A stretch of 64,000 nucleotides of DNA from Aeromicrobium endophyticum (GCF_003586285.1 NZ_QUBR01000003.1:124001-188000), one strand, 5' to 3'; shown: positions 8,611 to 17,313, numbered from the stretch's first letter. Notes: generated by a model from the sequence alone, not told the origin. Translations and numbers: made by a program.

Positions 8611-8859
8611 GTGACCGGCCACAGGATTCTCGAGTACCTCGGTCTGCGCCACGAGCCCGGCACCACCCGCACCGGCGCCGAGCGCGCGTTGAGCTGGGTC
8701 ATGGTCGCTGCCGTCGTCGTGGCGCTGTTCGTGACGCGGGACCTCGCCTTCTGGCCGCAGGTGGCGATCCTCGTCGGCGTCGCGCTGGTGGCGGGGCTGG
8801 CCGTTGGCGTAGTGCTGACTCGCGCGACCGCTCGGCGCGAACGCAGCCCCGACGTCTGA
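8611..8859 (+). CDS. Small membrane protein, two predicted transmembrane helices
   Basis: 82 residues from a GTG. Residues about 27-44 (SWVMVAAVVVALFVTRDL) and 49-70 (QVAILVGVALVAGLAVGVVL) are hydrophobic and end in a basic RRER tail, giving a helical hairpin. No family recognised. It stands alone, transcribed towards a convergent secreted-protein gene 9 nt away. Confidence 0.6.
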   Translation: MTGHRILEYLGLRHEPGTTRTGAERALSWVMVAAVVVALFVTRDLAFWPQVAILVGVALVAGLAVGVVLTRATARRERSPDV

Positions 8860-8868
8860 GCCCGAGAC

Positions 8869-10161
8869 CTACCGGACGCGGTGGGTGGGCCGGGACGTGC
8901 GCGTCGCGGCGTCGTAGGCCGCAGCCTTGTAGCTCACGCGCACCGTCAGGCGGTGGCGGCGGTCAGCCTTCTTGACGCGGTACGACGGGCCGTTGGCTCC
9001 GCGGATCGCCTTGCCGTCACGCAGCCAGCGGTACGTGCGCCGGCCGTTGGGCTCGGTGGCGGACGACCTCGCCTTCAGGCGTCGCCCGACCTTGGCGCGA
9101 CCGTCGATGGTGGGGCTGCTCTTGATCCAGAACGTGCCGCGGACGACGCCGCTCGGCGAGGTCCACGACGCGGAGGCCGAAGCGCGACCCGGAGACGTGG
9201 CCGTCGCCGTGATCGTGATCGTGTGACCCAGCTCGGCGGCCCTGACGACGTAGGTGGGGCCGGTGCCGAGCGGGCGTGTGCCGTCGAACCAGGCGTACGT
9301 CAAGGTGGCGGTGGCCGGGTCCCATCGCCCGGGGCGGGCCGCGAGCCTGTAGCCCACCTTCGGTGTGCCGACGAAGTACGGGGTGGTGACGTTCTTGGCC
9401 GCGCTGCCGTCGGACGCGAGCGTCACGTTCTCGGTCAGCTGGGCGCCGGCGCTGACCGACTTCGTGCAACCGAACCACACGCCGTCGCCCTGGGTGGTCT
9501 GGAAGCGCCGGACGTGGGCGTAGCCGTCGCCGGCCGGCGCCGCGACGTCGAGGCAGTACTCGGCTGGGGAGTCGAGCTGTCCGGTCAACGGGAGGTCGTA
9601 GCGTCCTGCGCCGTCCGACACCGTGCTGGCGCTGTCGTCGTGGCCGCGGACGTCGTCGGTGTGGGCGGTCACCCGCACGCCGGCCGCGGGGCGTCCCTGG
9701 GCATCGGTGAGCCGGCCGCGGAAGTGTGCCGGTGACGGCACCGGGAAGCTCGTGCCCGCACGCTTGCCGCCAGCAGCGACCCGCACCGGGGTGCCGACCC
9801 CGGCCCACGGGGTGGACGAGGGCGTGCGGTCGATGACGTAGCCGCGCTGCGCGTCGAAGCAGACGGGAAGACGGCCGGGTGCCGTGGCGCACACCTGCAC
9901 GTCCGTGCCGGCGGGCACCGTGAGGGAGTACGCGCCGTTGCTGCTGGAGGTGGCGGTCGACGACGGCTGCGTCACGTTCTCGGGGATGCGCGCGCTCACC
10001 GTGGCGCCCGCGATCGCCGTGCCGTCCGTGCCGGTGAGGGTGCCGGAGATCGTGCCGGTCGCCGCTGCGGCGGACGCCGGCGGCATCGAGACGGTCGCCA
10101 GGCCGACCGAGAGCACGAGCGCCGCGGCGCAACGATGGAAGAGGTGCGGGTGGCGTGTCAT
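8869..10161 (-). CDS. Secreted protein with carboxypeptidase-regulatory-like and repeat domains
   Basis: 430 residues. A Sec signal peptide is plain (RCAAALVLSVGLATV, then cleavage near PPASAAAA). Residues about 35-110 and 145-220 contain two carboxypeptidase-regulatory-like beta domains (TISGTLTGTDGTAIAGATV; RGRLTDAQGRPAAGVRV). The C-terminal half has two repeats of a beta module typical of actinobacterial cell-surface proteins (VGYRLAARPGRWDPA..LTYAW; VGRRLKARSSATEPN..YRWLRDG). It is probably exported and binds something at the surface. No sortase motif or C-terminal membrane anchor is seen. Confidence 0.8.
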   Translation of the reverse strand: MTRHPHLFHRCAAALVLSVGLATVSMPPASAAAATGTISGTLTGTDGTAIAGATVSARIPENVTQPSSTATSSSNGAYSLTVPAGTDVQVCATAPGRLPVCFDAQRGYVIDRTPSSTPWAGVGTPVRVAAGGKRAGTSFPVPSPAHFRGRLTDAQGRPAAGVRVTAHTDDVRGHDDSASTVSDGAGRYDLPLTGQLDSPAEYCLDVAAPAGDGYAHVRRFQTTQGDGVWFGCTKSVSAGAQLTENVTLASDGSAAKNVTTPYFVGTPKVGYRLAARPGRWDPATATLTYAWFDGTRPLGTGPTYVVRAAELGHTITITATATSPGRASASASWTSPSGVVRGTFWIKSSPTIDGRAKVGRRLKARSSATEPNGRRTYRWLRDGKAIRGANGPSYRVKKADRRHRLTVRVSYKAAAYDAATRTSRPTHRVR

Positions 10162-10291
10162 GGGAGTCCCTCGGATCGGCGGCCTCGGTCACCGACGGCC
10201 CCCGAGAATGTAGCCCGGCGGGACACCCTGTCGTAACCGGACGAAGGTCACGAGTCGCCGGCCGGCGCACGACCTCTGACACGATGGCGGC

Positions 10292-10579
10292 ATGACTGCT
10301 TACTGGATCAGCACGTACCTCGAGATCCGCGACGAGACCAAGCTGAAGGCGTATGCCGAGCTGGCCGGGCCGGCCCTGACCGGCGCGGGCGGCACGTTCC
10401 TCGCCCGGGGGCTTCCGGAGAAGGTCTACGAGCAGGGGCGCCAGCAGCGGTCGGTCCTCATCGAGTTCCCGTCGGTCGAGGCGGCGGTCGCCGCCCACGA
10501 CAGCGAGGCGTACCAAGCTGCGCTCGAGGCCCTGGGTGACGGCGTGGTGCGTGACCTGCGCATCGTTCCCGGTGCCTGA
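10292..10579 (+). CDS. DUF1330 family protein
   Basis: 95 residues, the standard DUF1330 length. MTAYWISTYLEIRDETKLKAY, GGTFLARGLPEKVYEQGR and SVLIEFPSVEAAVAAHDSEAY match the dimeric ferredoxin-like fold of this family. Function is unknown. It stands alone between the secreted protein and the LysR gene. Confidence 0.85.
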   Translation: MTAYWISTYLEIRDETKLKAYAELAGPALTGAGGTFLARGLPEKVYEQGRQQRSVLIEFPSVEAAVAAHDSEAYQAALEALGDGVVRDLRIVPGA

Positions 10580-10603
10580 CACCGCTCGACGTCCGGTTCC
10601 GGC

Positions 10604-11524
10604 CTAGTCCCTGGCGGGCGCGTGCCGCGAGACGTGCTGGATGGCGTCGAGGCAGGCCCGCACGGTCGGCCGATTGGCGGCCTCGCGCCGCGAGACGGTC
10701 AGCAGACGACGGCTCAGGCGCGGCGTGCTGAGCTGCCGGACGTCGACGGGGGCCACCGAGTCGGCCACGGCGCGGCGGGGGAGCAGGGCCACCCCCTCAC
10801 CCCGCGAGACCGCCACCACGAGCAGCAGCAGGTCGTCGGTCTCCCAGCCGACGCGGGGCTCGAACCCCGCCGCGCGGCACGCGTAGCGGGTGGCCGCGCC
10901 GCACGCGGCCCCAGCAGGCGGCAGCACCCAGGTCTGGTCCTTCAGCGTCGACAGGGACGGACGCTCGGGCAGGTCGGCACCCCGAGCGGTCACCAGCACC
11001 AGCGGCTCCGACGCGACCTCCTCGACCAGGAGGTGCGAGGGCAGGGGCAGCGGCACGTGGTCGTAGACGTCGATGACGGCGAGGTCGAGCTGGCCGCCGA
11101 GCACGGCCTCGACGCTGTGCGCCGGCTCGACCGTCTGCACCGTCATCCGCAGGTCGGGTGCGCTGCGCGCCAGCACCGTGATGGCCGGCAGGATCACCGC
11201 CGCGGCGGCCGAGGCGATCGAGCCGACGCGCACCCGTCCGGCGACCTTGCCGCTGAGCTGCGCCATGGTCGTCTCGGTCTCCTCGAGGGCGCGGACGACG
11301 TCCTCGGCCTGGGTGAGCAGAGCCTCACCCGCTCCCGTCAGCGTGACCCCGCGGGGCCGGCGCTCGAGCAGCGGCACGCCGCACTGCCGCTCGAGCTGCG
11401 ACATCTGCTGCGACACCGCCGAGGCGGTCATCCCGAGCACCCGGGCGGCGGCGCTGATGCTGCCGTGCCGCGCGACCTGCACGAAGGTGGCGAGGCGGAC
11501 TCCGTCGGCCGGCGAGGTGGTCAT
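10604..11524 (-). CDS. LysR-family regulator, probable regulator of lysine catabolism genes amaB-hglS
   Basis: 306 residues with a LysR helix-turn-helix at residues about 8-65 (TFVQVARHGSISAAARVLG, TASAVSQQMSQLE) and an effector-binding domain after it. It is divergent from the aldehyde dehydrogenase gene at 11622 with an inverted repeat TTAAG-N5-CTTAA at 11540-11554, so it most likely controls amaB-hglS and itself. The likely inducer is a lysine-pathway intermediate; that is inference. Confidence 0.85.
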   Translation of the reverse strand: MTTSPADGVRLATFVQVARHGSISAAARVLGMTASAVSQQMSQLERQCGVPLLERRPRGVTLTGAGEALLTQAEDVVRALEETETTMAQLSGKVAGRVRVGSIASAAAAVILPAITVLARSAPDLRMTVQTVEPAHSVEAVLGGQLDLAVIDVYDHVPLPLPSHLLVEEVASEPLVLVTARGADLPERPSLSTLKDQTWVLPPAGAACGAATRYACRAAGFEPRVGWETDDLLLLVVAVSRGEGVALLPRRAVADSVAPVDVRQLSTPRLSRRLLTVSRREAANRPTVRACLDAIQHVSRHAPARD

Positions 11525-11539
11525 GCCGCGACCCTACCC

Positions 11540-11554
11540 TTAAGCACGACTTAA
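11540..11554. promoter_or_regulatory. LysR-type operator between LysR gene and amaB
   Basis: TTAAG, five bases, CTTAA is a perfect inverted repeat with the T-N11-A layout. It lies 16 nt upstream of the LysR start and 68 nt upstream of amaB, a normal place for a LysR autoregulatory and activation site. Confidence 0.6.
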
Positions 11555-11621
11555 CTTGCTGGCCTCCAGCGTTCACGACCGCGAGGATGGAACGACTACC
11601 CGCCACCCAGGAGTTCCCTAC

Positions 11622-13127
11622 ATGAGTGACATCGCCCAGCAGGCCGCAGCCATCCTCGACCGTCTTGGCGCGGGTGATCCCTTCGTCACCGACGGCGACC
11701 TGATCTGCCGCTCGCCGATCGACGGCAGCGAACTCGGGCGGCTGCGCTCGCACACGGCCGACGAGGCGTCCGACGTCATCGGCCGCGCCCACGAGGCCTT
11801 CGTCCAGTGGCGGACCGTGCCGGCGCCGGTGCGCGGGCAGTTCGTCCGCGAGCTGGGCGAGCTGCTGCGCGAGCACAAGGACGATCTCGGCGCCCTGGTG
11901 TCGATCGAGGCCGGCAAGATCGTGTCGGAGGGCCTGGGCGAGGTGCAGGAGATGATCGACATCTGCGACCTCGCGGTCGGGCTGTCGCGGCAGCTGCACG
12001 GCCTGACGATCGCCACCGAGCGCCCGGGCCACCGCATGATGGAGCAGTGGCTGCCGCTCGGCGTGGTCGGCGTCATCTCGGCGTTCAACTTCCCGGTCGC
12101 GGTGTGGTCGTGGAACGCCGCGCTCGCCTTCGTCGCCGGTGACGCGGTCGTCTGGAAGCCGTCCGAGAAGACGCTGCTGACGGCGCTGGCCTGCCAGGCC
12201 CTCGCCCTCGAGGCCGGCCGCCGCGCCGGTGTGCCCGAGGGCCTGTCGGCCGTGCTGGTCGGCGACCGCACCGTCGGCGAGGTCATGGTCGACGACCCGC
12301 GCGTACCGCTGGTCTCGGCGACCGGCTCGACCCGCATGGGCAAGGAGGTCGCCCCTCGCGTCGCCGCCCGTCTCGGCCGCTCGCTGCTCGAGCTCGGCGG
12401 CAACAACGCCGCGATCGTGGCGCCGTCGGCCGACCTCGACCTGGCGGTGCGGGGCATCGTGTTCTCGGCGGTCGGCACGGCGGGCCAGCGCTGCACCTCG
12501 CTGCGGCGCATCATCGTGCACGAGTCGATCAAGGACGACCTCGTGGCCCGGCTGAAGGCCGCCTACGAGACGCTGCCGATCGGCTCGCCGCTCGATTCGT
12601 CCACGCTGGTCGGCCCGCTGGTCGACGAGGCCGCCTTCGACGCGTTCGGCGCCGCGATCGAGACCGCTCGCGCCGACGGTGGCGACCTGGTCACCGGTGG
12701 CACGCGCGCCGAGGTCGACGGCGACGGCTTCTACGTCCACCCCGCGATCGTCGACATGCCGCGCCAGAGCCAGATCGTCAAGACCGAGACCTTCGCACCG
12801 CTGATGTACGTCCTGACGTACCGCGAGCTCGACGAGGCGCTGGCCCTGCACAACGAGGTCGCCCAGGGGCTGTCGTCGTCGATCTTCACCCTCGACGTCC
12901 GCGAGGCCGAGACGTTCATGTCGGTCGTCGGCTCCGACTGCGGCATCGCCAACGTCAACATCGGCCCGTCGGGTGCCGAGATCGGTGGCGCGTTCGGCGG
13001 CGAGAAGGAGACCGGCGGCGGTCGCGAGTCGGGGTCGGACGCCTGGCGCGCCTACATGCGCCGCACGACCAACACGGTCAACTACTCCACCGAGCTGCCC
13101 CTCGCCCAGGGGGTCGAATTTGTCTGA
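11622..13127 (+). CDS. amaB: L-aminoadipate-6-semialdehyde (piperideine-6-carboxylate) dehydrogenase, ALDH7 type
   Basis: 501 residues. It has the ALDH fold with NFPVAVWSWNAA, WKPSEKT, ATGSTRMGKEV, LLELGGNN with general-base Glu257, and GTAGQRCTS with catalytic Cys291. The LSSSIFTLDVREAE and GGAFGGEKETGGGRESGSDA parts are characteristic of the ALDH7 (antiquitin) branch. The reaction oxidises aminoadipate semialdehyde to 2-aminoadipate with NAD in lysine degradation. The ATG at 11622 follows CAGGAG. hglS follows with overlapping ends, which strongly supports this substrate. Confidence 0.88.
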   Translation: MSDIAQQAAAILDRLGAGDPFVTDGDLICRSPIDGSELGRLRSHTADEASDVIGRAHEAFVQWRTVPAPVRGQFVRELGELLREHKDDLGALVSIEAGKIVSEGLGEVQEMIDICDLAVGLSRQLHGLTIATERPGHRMMEQWLPLGVVGVISAFNFPVAVWSWNAALAFVAGDAVVWKPSEKTLLTALACQALALEAGRRAGVPEGLSAVLVGDRTVGEVMVDDPRVPLVSATGSTRMGKEVAPRVAARLGRSLLELGGNNAAIVAPSADLDLAVRGIVFSAVGTAGQRCTSLRRIIVHESIKDDLVARLKAAYETLPIGSPLDSSTLVGPLVDEAAFDAFGAAIETARADGGDLVTGGTRAEVDGDGFYVHPAIVDMPRQSQIVKTETFAPLMYVLTYRELDEALALHNEVAQGLSSSIFTLDVREAETFMSVVGSDCGIANVNIGPSGAEIGGAFGGEKETGGGRESGSDAWRAYMRRTTNTVNYSTELPLAQGVEFV

Positions 13128-14349
13128 GCAGGTCTCGCCCACCGAGCTGCGGGCGCGCTTCGCAGAGGCGTTGTCGACGCTGTACGGCCGCGAGGTGCCG
13201 GCGTACACGACGTTGGTCGAGGTGTCGCAGGAGGTCAACGCCGAGGTGCTGGCCCGTGGCGGTCACGACGCCGAGCGGCTCGGCTCGATCGAGCGCGTCA
13301 CGGCCGAGCGCCACGGGGCCATCCGCGTGGGCAGCGCCCACGAGCTCGCGCAGGTCGCCCGGGTCTTCGGGGCGTGCGGCATGTACCCGGTCGGCTTCTA
13401 CGACCTGCGCGAGGCCAGGCCGGCCATCCCGGTCGTCTCGACGGCCTTCCGCCCGGTCGACCGTGCCGAGCTGGCCAGCAACCCGTTCCGGGTCTTCACC
13501 TCGGTGCTGGTGGTCGACGACCGTCGCTTCTTCGACGAGGGCACCGAGGCCGAGCTCCGCGAGTTCCTCGGCGCGCGCACCCTGTTCGCGCCCGAGCTGC
13601 TCGAGCTGGCCGACCGCATGGAGCGCGACGGCACGCTGACGTCGGGCGACGCCGACCGCTTCCTCGCGCTGGCCACGGCCGCGTTCGAGCTGTCACCCGA
13701 GCCCGTCGACCGCGAGTGGTACCAGAGGCTCGAGGCGATCTCGAGCGTCGCCGCCGACATCGGTGGCGTCGCCTCGACGCACATCAACCACCTCACCCCG
13801 CGGGTCCTCGACATCGACGAGCTCTACACGCGCATGCAGCAGCGCGGCATCGAGATGATCGACCGCATCCAGGGCCCGCCGCGCACCGACCCGGGGCACC
13901 CCGACGTGCTGCTGCGCCAGACGTCGTTCCGCGCCCTGGCCGAGCCGCGCCGGTTCCGCGAGCCCGACGGCAGCGTCGTCACGGGCGACCTGAGCGTCCG
14001 GTTCGGCGAGGTCGAGCAGCGCGGCGTGGCCCTCACCCCCGAGGGCCGCGAACTCTACGACGCCGAGGGCATCGGCAGCCTGCCCGACGACGAGGCCGAG
14101 CTCGACGCACGCGACCTCGCCTACTACGTGCGCGGTGCCGACGGAGGCCTGACGCCGATCGTCTACGAGGACTTCCTGCCCAAGTCGGCGGCCGGCATCT
14201 TCGCCTCCAACCTGACGGGGGAGGGTCGCTCCGACGCGTCGCGGCGCGCAGCCGCCCGCGACGCGGCGTGGATGCAGGACGTCCTGGGGCGTGAGCTCCA
14301 CGACCCGTACGCGCTGTACGAGGCCGAGCGGCGCGAGGCGTCCCGCTAG
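13120..14349 (+). CDS. hglS: 2-oxoadipate dioxygenase/decarboxylase (D-2-hydroxyglutarate synthase), DUF1338
   Basis: 409 residues. It matches the HglS/YdcJ DUF1338 family, a Fe(II) enzyme that turns 2-oxoadipate into D-2-hydroxyglutarate in lysine catabolism. Likely metal ligands are visible: His65 in AERHGAIR, His221 or His224 in STHINHLTP, and Glu297 or Glu299 in FGEVEQRG, near the positions known in Pseudomonas HglS. The start is a TTG at 13120 preceded by a G-rich site; it overlaps the amaB stop by 8 nt, so translation is coupled. No ATG or GTG in this frame fits. The two genes cover adjacent late steps of the pathway, separated by one transamination not encoded here. Confidence 0.88.
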   Translation: MSEQVSPTELRARFAEALSTLYGREVPAYTTLVEVSQEVNAEVLARGGHDAERLGSIERVTAERHGAIRVGSAHELAQVARVFGACGMYPVGFYDLREARPAIPVVSTAFRPVDRAELASNPFRVFTSVLVVDDRRFFDEGTEAELREFLGARTLFAPELLELADRMERDGTLTSGDADRFLALATAAFELSPEPVDREWYQRLEAISSVAADIGGVASTHINHLTPRVLDIDELYTRMQQRGIEMIDRIQGPPRTDPGHPDVLLRQTSFRALAEPRRFREPDGSVVTGDLSVRFGEVEQRGVALTPEGRELYDAEGIGSLPDDEAELDARDLAYYVRGADGGLTPIVYEDFLPKSAAGIFASNLTGEGRSDASRRAAARDAAWMQDVLGRELHDPYALYEAERREASR

Positions 14350-14687
14350 ACGGGCTCGCCGGGCTGGACGCGTCCCGACTCGTCGATCCGGTGGCCCTCG
14401 GCCAGCAGCAGCGGCGTCGCGACCTCGCGGTGTTGGCGGTACAGACGTCCGCTGGCGGGCAGCACGCGCCACCAGGGCAGCCCGGGCACGCGGCGCAGGA
14501 CGTTCGCGACGGCCTGGCCGGCACCGGGGTGGCCTGCCTCGAGCGCGACCTCCCCGTAGGTCACGAGCTCGCCCGGCTCGAGCGCGGCGACGACGGAGAC
14601 GACGTGCTGCTGGAAGGCGCTGAGCTCCTTGGGAGGATCGGGATGACCGCCGCCGGGGAGCGGCAGCACCGATTCGTCGCTGCTCAT
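14346..14687 (-). CDS. Alkyltransferase-like (ATL) DNA-binding protein, MGMT family
   Basis: 113 residues. The C-terminal MGMT DNA-binding fold is clear: SAFQQHVVSVVAALEPGELVTYGEVA, the helix AGQAVANVLRRVP, and PWWRVLPASGRL. In true O6-methylguanine methyltransferases this last stretch holds the PCHRV acceptor Cys; here it is WWRV, so it is an ATL that flags alkylated guanine for nucleotide excision repair and cannot repair it. The ATG at 14687 is chosen. It converges on hglS with a 4-nt overlap. Confidence 0.85.
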   Translation of the reverse strand: MSSDESVLPLPGGGHPDPPKELSAFQQHVVSVVAALEPGELVTYGEVALEAGHPGAGQAVANVLRRVPGLPWWRVLPASGRLYRQHREVATPLLLAEGHRIDESGRVQPGEPV

Positions 14688-14776
14688 GCGTCCAGTCAAC
14701 CGCACGGCCCAGCAGCGCGCCGGGGTGTGAGCCTTCTCGCGCGGACATCGGAGCACGTGGCACGCAGACTGGACAC

Positions 14777-15676
14777 ATGATCACGTCGCGCCTCCCGAGG
14801 ACCTCCACGGCATGGGCGCCGCTGCTCGTCCCGCTCGCGGTGCTGCTGACGTGGGACGTCGGCGTGACGATCGCCTTCAAGGTCGGCCTCGTCGAGTTCC
14901 GCGGCATCGAGATCCAGTACACGCTCTACGGCACGGCGATCGCGCTGTTCCTCGGGTTCATGGTCAACGCCTCCTACGCGCGCTGGTGGGAGGCCCGGAC
15001 CCTGTGGGGCAGCGTCGTCAACCACTCGCGCAACCTGGCCCGCCAGACCACGACGCTGCTCGACACCACGGGGCCCGGCGCACGACCGGAGATCGTCGAC
15101 CAGATGGTGCGCGCGCAGATCGCGTACGTCCAGGCGTTGCGCACGTCCCTGCGCGAGCAGCCCCTGCCGCCGGAGGTCGACGTCTACCTCGACGAGACCG
15201 CCGTGACGACCGTCCGAGCCGCCACCAACGCACCCACCGCGGTGCTGTCGCACGCGGGTCGCCTGCTGGCCGAGGCCTACCGCCGCGGCATGGTCAGCGA
15301 CATCGCGCGCGTGCAGGTCGAGTCGACGCTGAGCGTGCTGACCGACGCACAGGGCGGGCTCGAGCGCATCAAGAAGACCCCGCTGCCCGTGCAGTACCGC
15401 TTCCTGCCGTCGTTCTTCGCCCGCGCGTTCTGCGTCGTCCTGCCGTTCGCGGTCTACCAGGACCTCCAGTGGTGGACGCCCGTCGGCTCGGGGCTGGTCG
15501 GCATGATGTTCCTGCTCGCGGTGCAGGTCGGACGGGACCTCGCCGATCCCTTCCTCGACCGCGTGCACGACGTGCCGATGACGGCGATCTGCCGGTCCAT
15601 CGAGATCGACCTGCTCGAGATGATCGGCGCCGAGACGCCCGAGGCCGTGGCCCCCGTCGACGAGGTGCTGTGGTGA
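14777..15676 (+). CDS. Bestrophin-family ion channel (UPF0187)
   Basis: 299 residues. Hydrophobic helices lie near residues 10-35 (WAPLLVPLAVLLTWDVGVTI), 50-70 (YTLYGTAIALFLGFMVNASY) and 205-260. RWWEARTLWGSVVNHSRNLAR, FCVVLPFAVYQDLQWWTPV and the final DVPMTAICRSIEIDLLE are typical of bacterial bestrophins, pentameric anion or cation channels. It is transcribed alone. Confidence 0.88.
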   Translation: MITSRLPRTSTAWAPLLVPLAVLLTWDVGVTIAFKVGLVEFRGIEIQYTLYGTAIALFLGFMVNASYARWWEARTLWGSVVNHSRNLARQTTTLLDTTGPGARPEIVDQMVRAQIAYVQALRTSLREQPLPPEVDVYLDETAVTTVRAATNAPTAVLSHAGRLLAEAYRRGMVSDIARVQVESTLSVLTDAQGGLERIKKTPLPVQYRFLPSFFARAFCVVLPFAVYQDLQWWTPVGSGLVGMMFLLAVQVGRDLADPFLDRVHDVPMTAICRSIEIDLLEMIGAETPEAVAPVDEVLW

Positions 15677-15723
15677 GTGCGCGGCGGCGGGTTGCGACGC
15701 GATAGGTCGGGTACGTCGGTGGC

Positions 15724-16134
15724 ATGACCGACACCCCAGCCCTCACCCTGCGCTTCGACTTCGACTGGCAGCCGAGCTACCGGCGCGCCGCGTGGCCTTT
15801 CGGCATCACACCCCGCCGCGCCTGGGTGGAGGTGGGCGACGTGCAGCTGACCGTCCGCTTCGGACCCTGGACGCTGTCGTCGGCGCTCGACAACGTCACG
15901 GGCACCGACGTCACCGGCCCCTACGCCTTCGTCAAGACCGCCGGCCCGCCGCACCTGTCGTTCAGCGATCGAGGCATCACGTTCGCGACCAACGGCGAGC
16001 GCGGCCTCTGCGTGTCGTTCCGCGACCCGGTGCCGGGCATCGACCCGACCCGCCGCATCCGCCATCCCGGGGCGACGCTGACGGTGCAGGACGTCGACGG
16101 GCTCGCACGGGCCTTGTCGCCGCGATCGTCCTGA
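15724..16134 (+). CDS. Conserved hypothetical protein
   Basis: 136 residues, soluble, rich in aromatic and beta-type segments (TLRFDFDWQPSYRRAAWPFG; VQLTVRFGPWTLSSALDNV; HPGATLTVQDVDGLARAL). Similar hypothetical proteins are common in actinobacteria, but no function is known. No signal peptide or membrane helix. It precedes the VOC/HxlR pair and is separated from it by an operator-like palindrome. Confidence 0.65.
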   Translation: MTDTPALTLRFDFDWQPSYRRAAWPFGITPRRAWVEVGDVQLTVRFGPWTLSSALDNVTGTDVTGPYAFVKTAGPPHLSFSDRGITFATNGERGLCVSFRDPVPGIDPTRRIRHPGATLTVQDVDGLARALSPRSS

Positions 16135-16150
16135 CCGGCTCTTGACGCCG

Positions 16151-16169
16151 CACTTGTTTTTTGCAAGTG
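16151..16169. promoter_or_regulatory. Palindromic operator upstream of VOC-HxlR operon
   Basis: CACTTG, seven bases (TTTTTTG), CAAGTG. The AT-rich core in GC-rich DNA and the site 38 nt upstream of the VOC gene suggest an autoregulatory site for the HxlR regulator encoded second in the operon. Confidence 0.6.
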
Positions 16170-16206
16170 TGATGCGCACCACCTCACGCGCGATACGGAG
16201 CCCGTC

Positions 16207-16641
16207 ATGCCTCAGATGTTCGTCAACCTGCCCGTCACCGACCTCGACCGCGCCAAGGCGTTCTACGAGGCGCTCGGCTTCACGATCAATCCCCAGTTCA
16301 CCGATCACAACGCCGCCTGCGTCGTGGTCGAGGACGGGCACAGCTACTTCATGATCCTCGTGCGCGAGTTCTTCCAGACCTTCACGGACGTGCCGATCGG
16401 CGACCCGAGGACCGGCCCGACGGTGGCGGTGGCCCTGTTCTCCGACACTCGCGACGAGGTCGACGCGATGGCCGAGCGCGGCCTCGCGGCCGGCGGCTCG
16501 GAGCCGAGGGAGGCCTCCGACTACGGCTTCATGTACCAGCGCCAGCTGCTGGACCCCGACGGCAACTTCCTCGAGCTCGGCTGGATGGACCCCGTCGCGG
16601 CCGAGCAGGGCCCGGACGCCGTGGCAGGTCAGCAGGCCTGA
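16207..16641 (+). CDS. VOC-family protein (glyoxalase/dioxygenase fold)
   Basis: 144 residues, one vicinal-oxygen-chelate unit: QMFVNLPVTDLDRAKAFYEALGF, the strand HSYFMILV, and LLDPDGNFLELGWMD at the end. It resembles the PhnB/lactoylglutathione-lyase-like small VOC proteins. The exact substrate is unknown. It is followed after 5 nt by an HxlR regulator, a frequent pairing in actinobacteria, and is probably induced by a reactive aldehyde or drug that the regulator senses. Confidence 0.82.
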   Translation: MPQMFVNLPVTDLDRAKAFYEALGFTINPQFTDHNAACVVVEDGHSYFMILVREFFQTFTDVPIGDPRTGPTVAVALFSDTRDEVDAMAERGLAAGGSEPREASDYGFMYQRQLLDPDGNFLELGWMDPVAAEQGPDAVAGQQA

Positions 16642-16646
16642 CGCCC

Positions 16647-17288
16647 GTGGCCGCACGCGAGTACGGGCAGTACTGCGGTGTCACGCAGGCCCTCGAGCTG
16701 GTGGGGGAGCGATGGGCGCTGCTGATCGTCCGCGACCTGCTCGTCGGCCCCCGTCGCTACGGCGAGCTGGCCGAGGGGCTTCCGCGCATCCCCAGCAACA
16801 TCCTGGCCGCGCGGCTCAAGGAGCTGCAGGCCGCCGGCATCCTGCGGCGCGCGCCACGCTCGCGCGTCGTCGTCTACGAGCTGACGCCCTACGGCCGCGA
16901 GCTGGAGCCCGTCGTGCTGGCGCTCGGCGCGTGGGGCTTCAAGGCGATGGGCGACCCCCGCGACGAGCAGGTCGTGACGCCCGACTCGATGACGATGGCC
17001 CTGCGCACCGCGTTTCGACCCGCCGTCGCCGCCGAGCTGCCGGCGACGTCCTACGCGGCGCGGCTCGGGGCCGCCGAGCTGCTCGTGCGCGTGGACGGCG
17101 CTCGCCTCGACGTCTCGCGCGGCGACGGCCCGGTCGACCTGTCGTTCGCGGCCGGGCCGGGCATCCGCCGGCTCATCTCGGGCGAGCTGGCCCCCGACCG
17201 CGCGATCTCGACGGGCGTCGTCGAGGTGCTGCACGGCCGCGGCGACCTGCTCGCGCGGTTCGCGACCACCTTCCACCTCGCCGCCTAG
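16647..17288 (+). CDS. HxlR-family transcriptional regulator with C-terminal sterol-carrier-like domain
   Basis: 213 residues from a GTG. Residues 1-100 are a winged helix of the HxlR type (GQYCGVTQALELVGERWALL, IVRDLLVGPRRYGELAEGLP, NILAARLKELQAAGILRR). The Cys near residue 10 is the kind used for aldehyde or redox sensing in this family. Residues about 110-213 resemble the SCP2-like domain appended to many actinobacterial HxlR proteins. It probably regulates the VOC gene and itself through the palindrome at 16151. Confidence 0.85.
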   Translation: MAAREYGQYCGVTQALELVGERWALLIVRDLLVGPRRYGELAEGLPRIPSNILAARLKELQAAGILRRAPRSRVVVYELTPYGRELEPVVLALGAWGFKAMGDPRDEQVVTPDSMTMALRTAFRPAVAAELPATSYAARLGAAELLVRVDGARLDVSRGDGPVDLSFAAGPGIRRLISGELAPDRAISTGVVEVLHGRGDLLARFATTFHLAA

Positions 17289-17311
17289 CCCCTAGCCTCC
17301 TAGCCGTCTAG
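17285..17311. other. Cluster of four CTAG tetranucleotides
   Basis: CTAG occurs at 17285, 17292, 17300 and 17308, that is four times in 27 nt, partly as a CCTAGCC unit. CTAG is usually rare in bacterial DNA. It lies directly between the HxlR stop and palindromic repeat copy A. No function assigned. Confidence 0.6.
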
Positions 17312-17313
17312 CC

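Noticed and set aside
11325-13238. 637-codon minus-strand frame over amaB
   Set aside because: Antisense shadow of the aldehyde dehydrogenase gene; composition rich in Arg, Asp, His and no recognisable motif.
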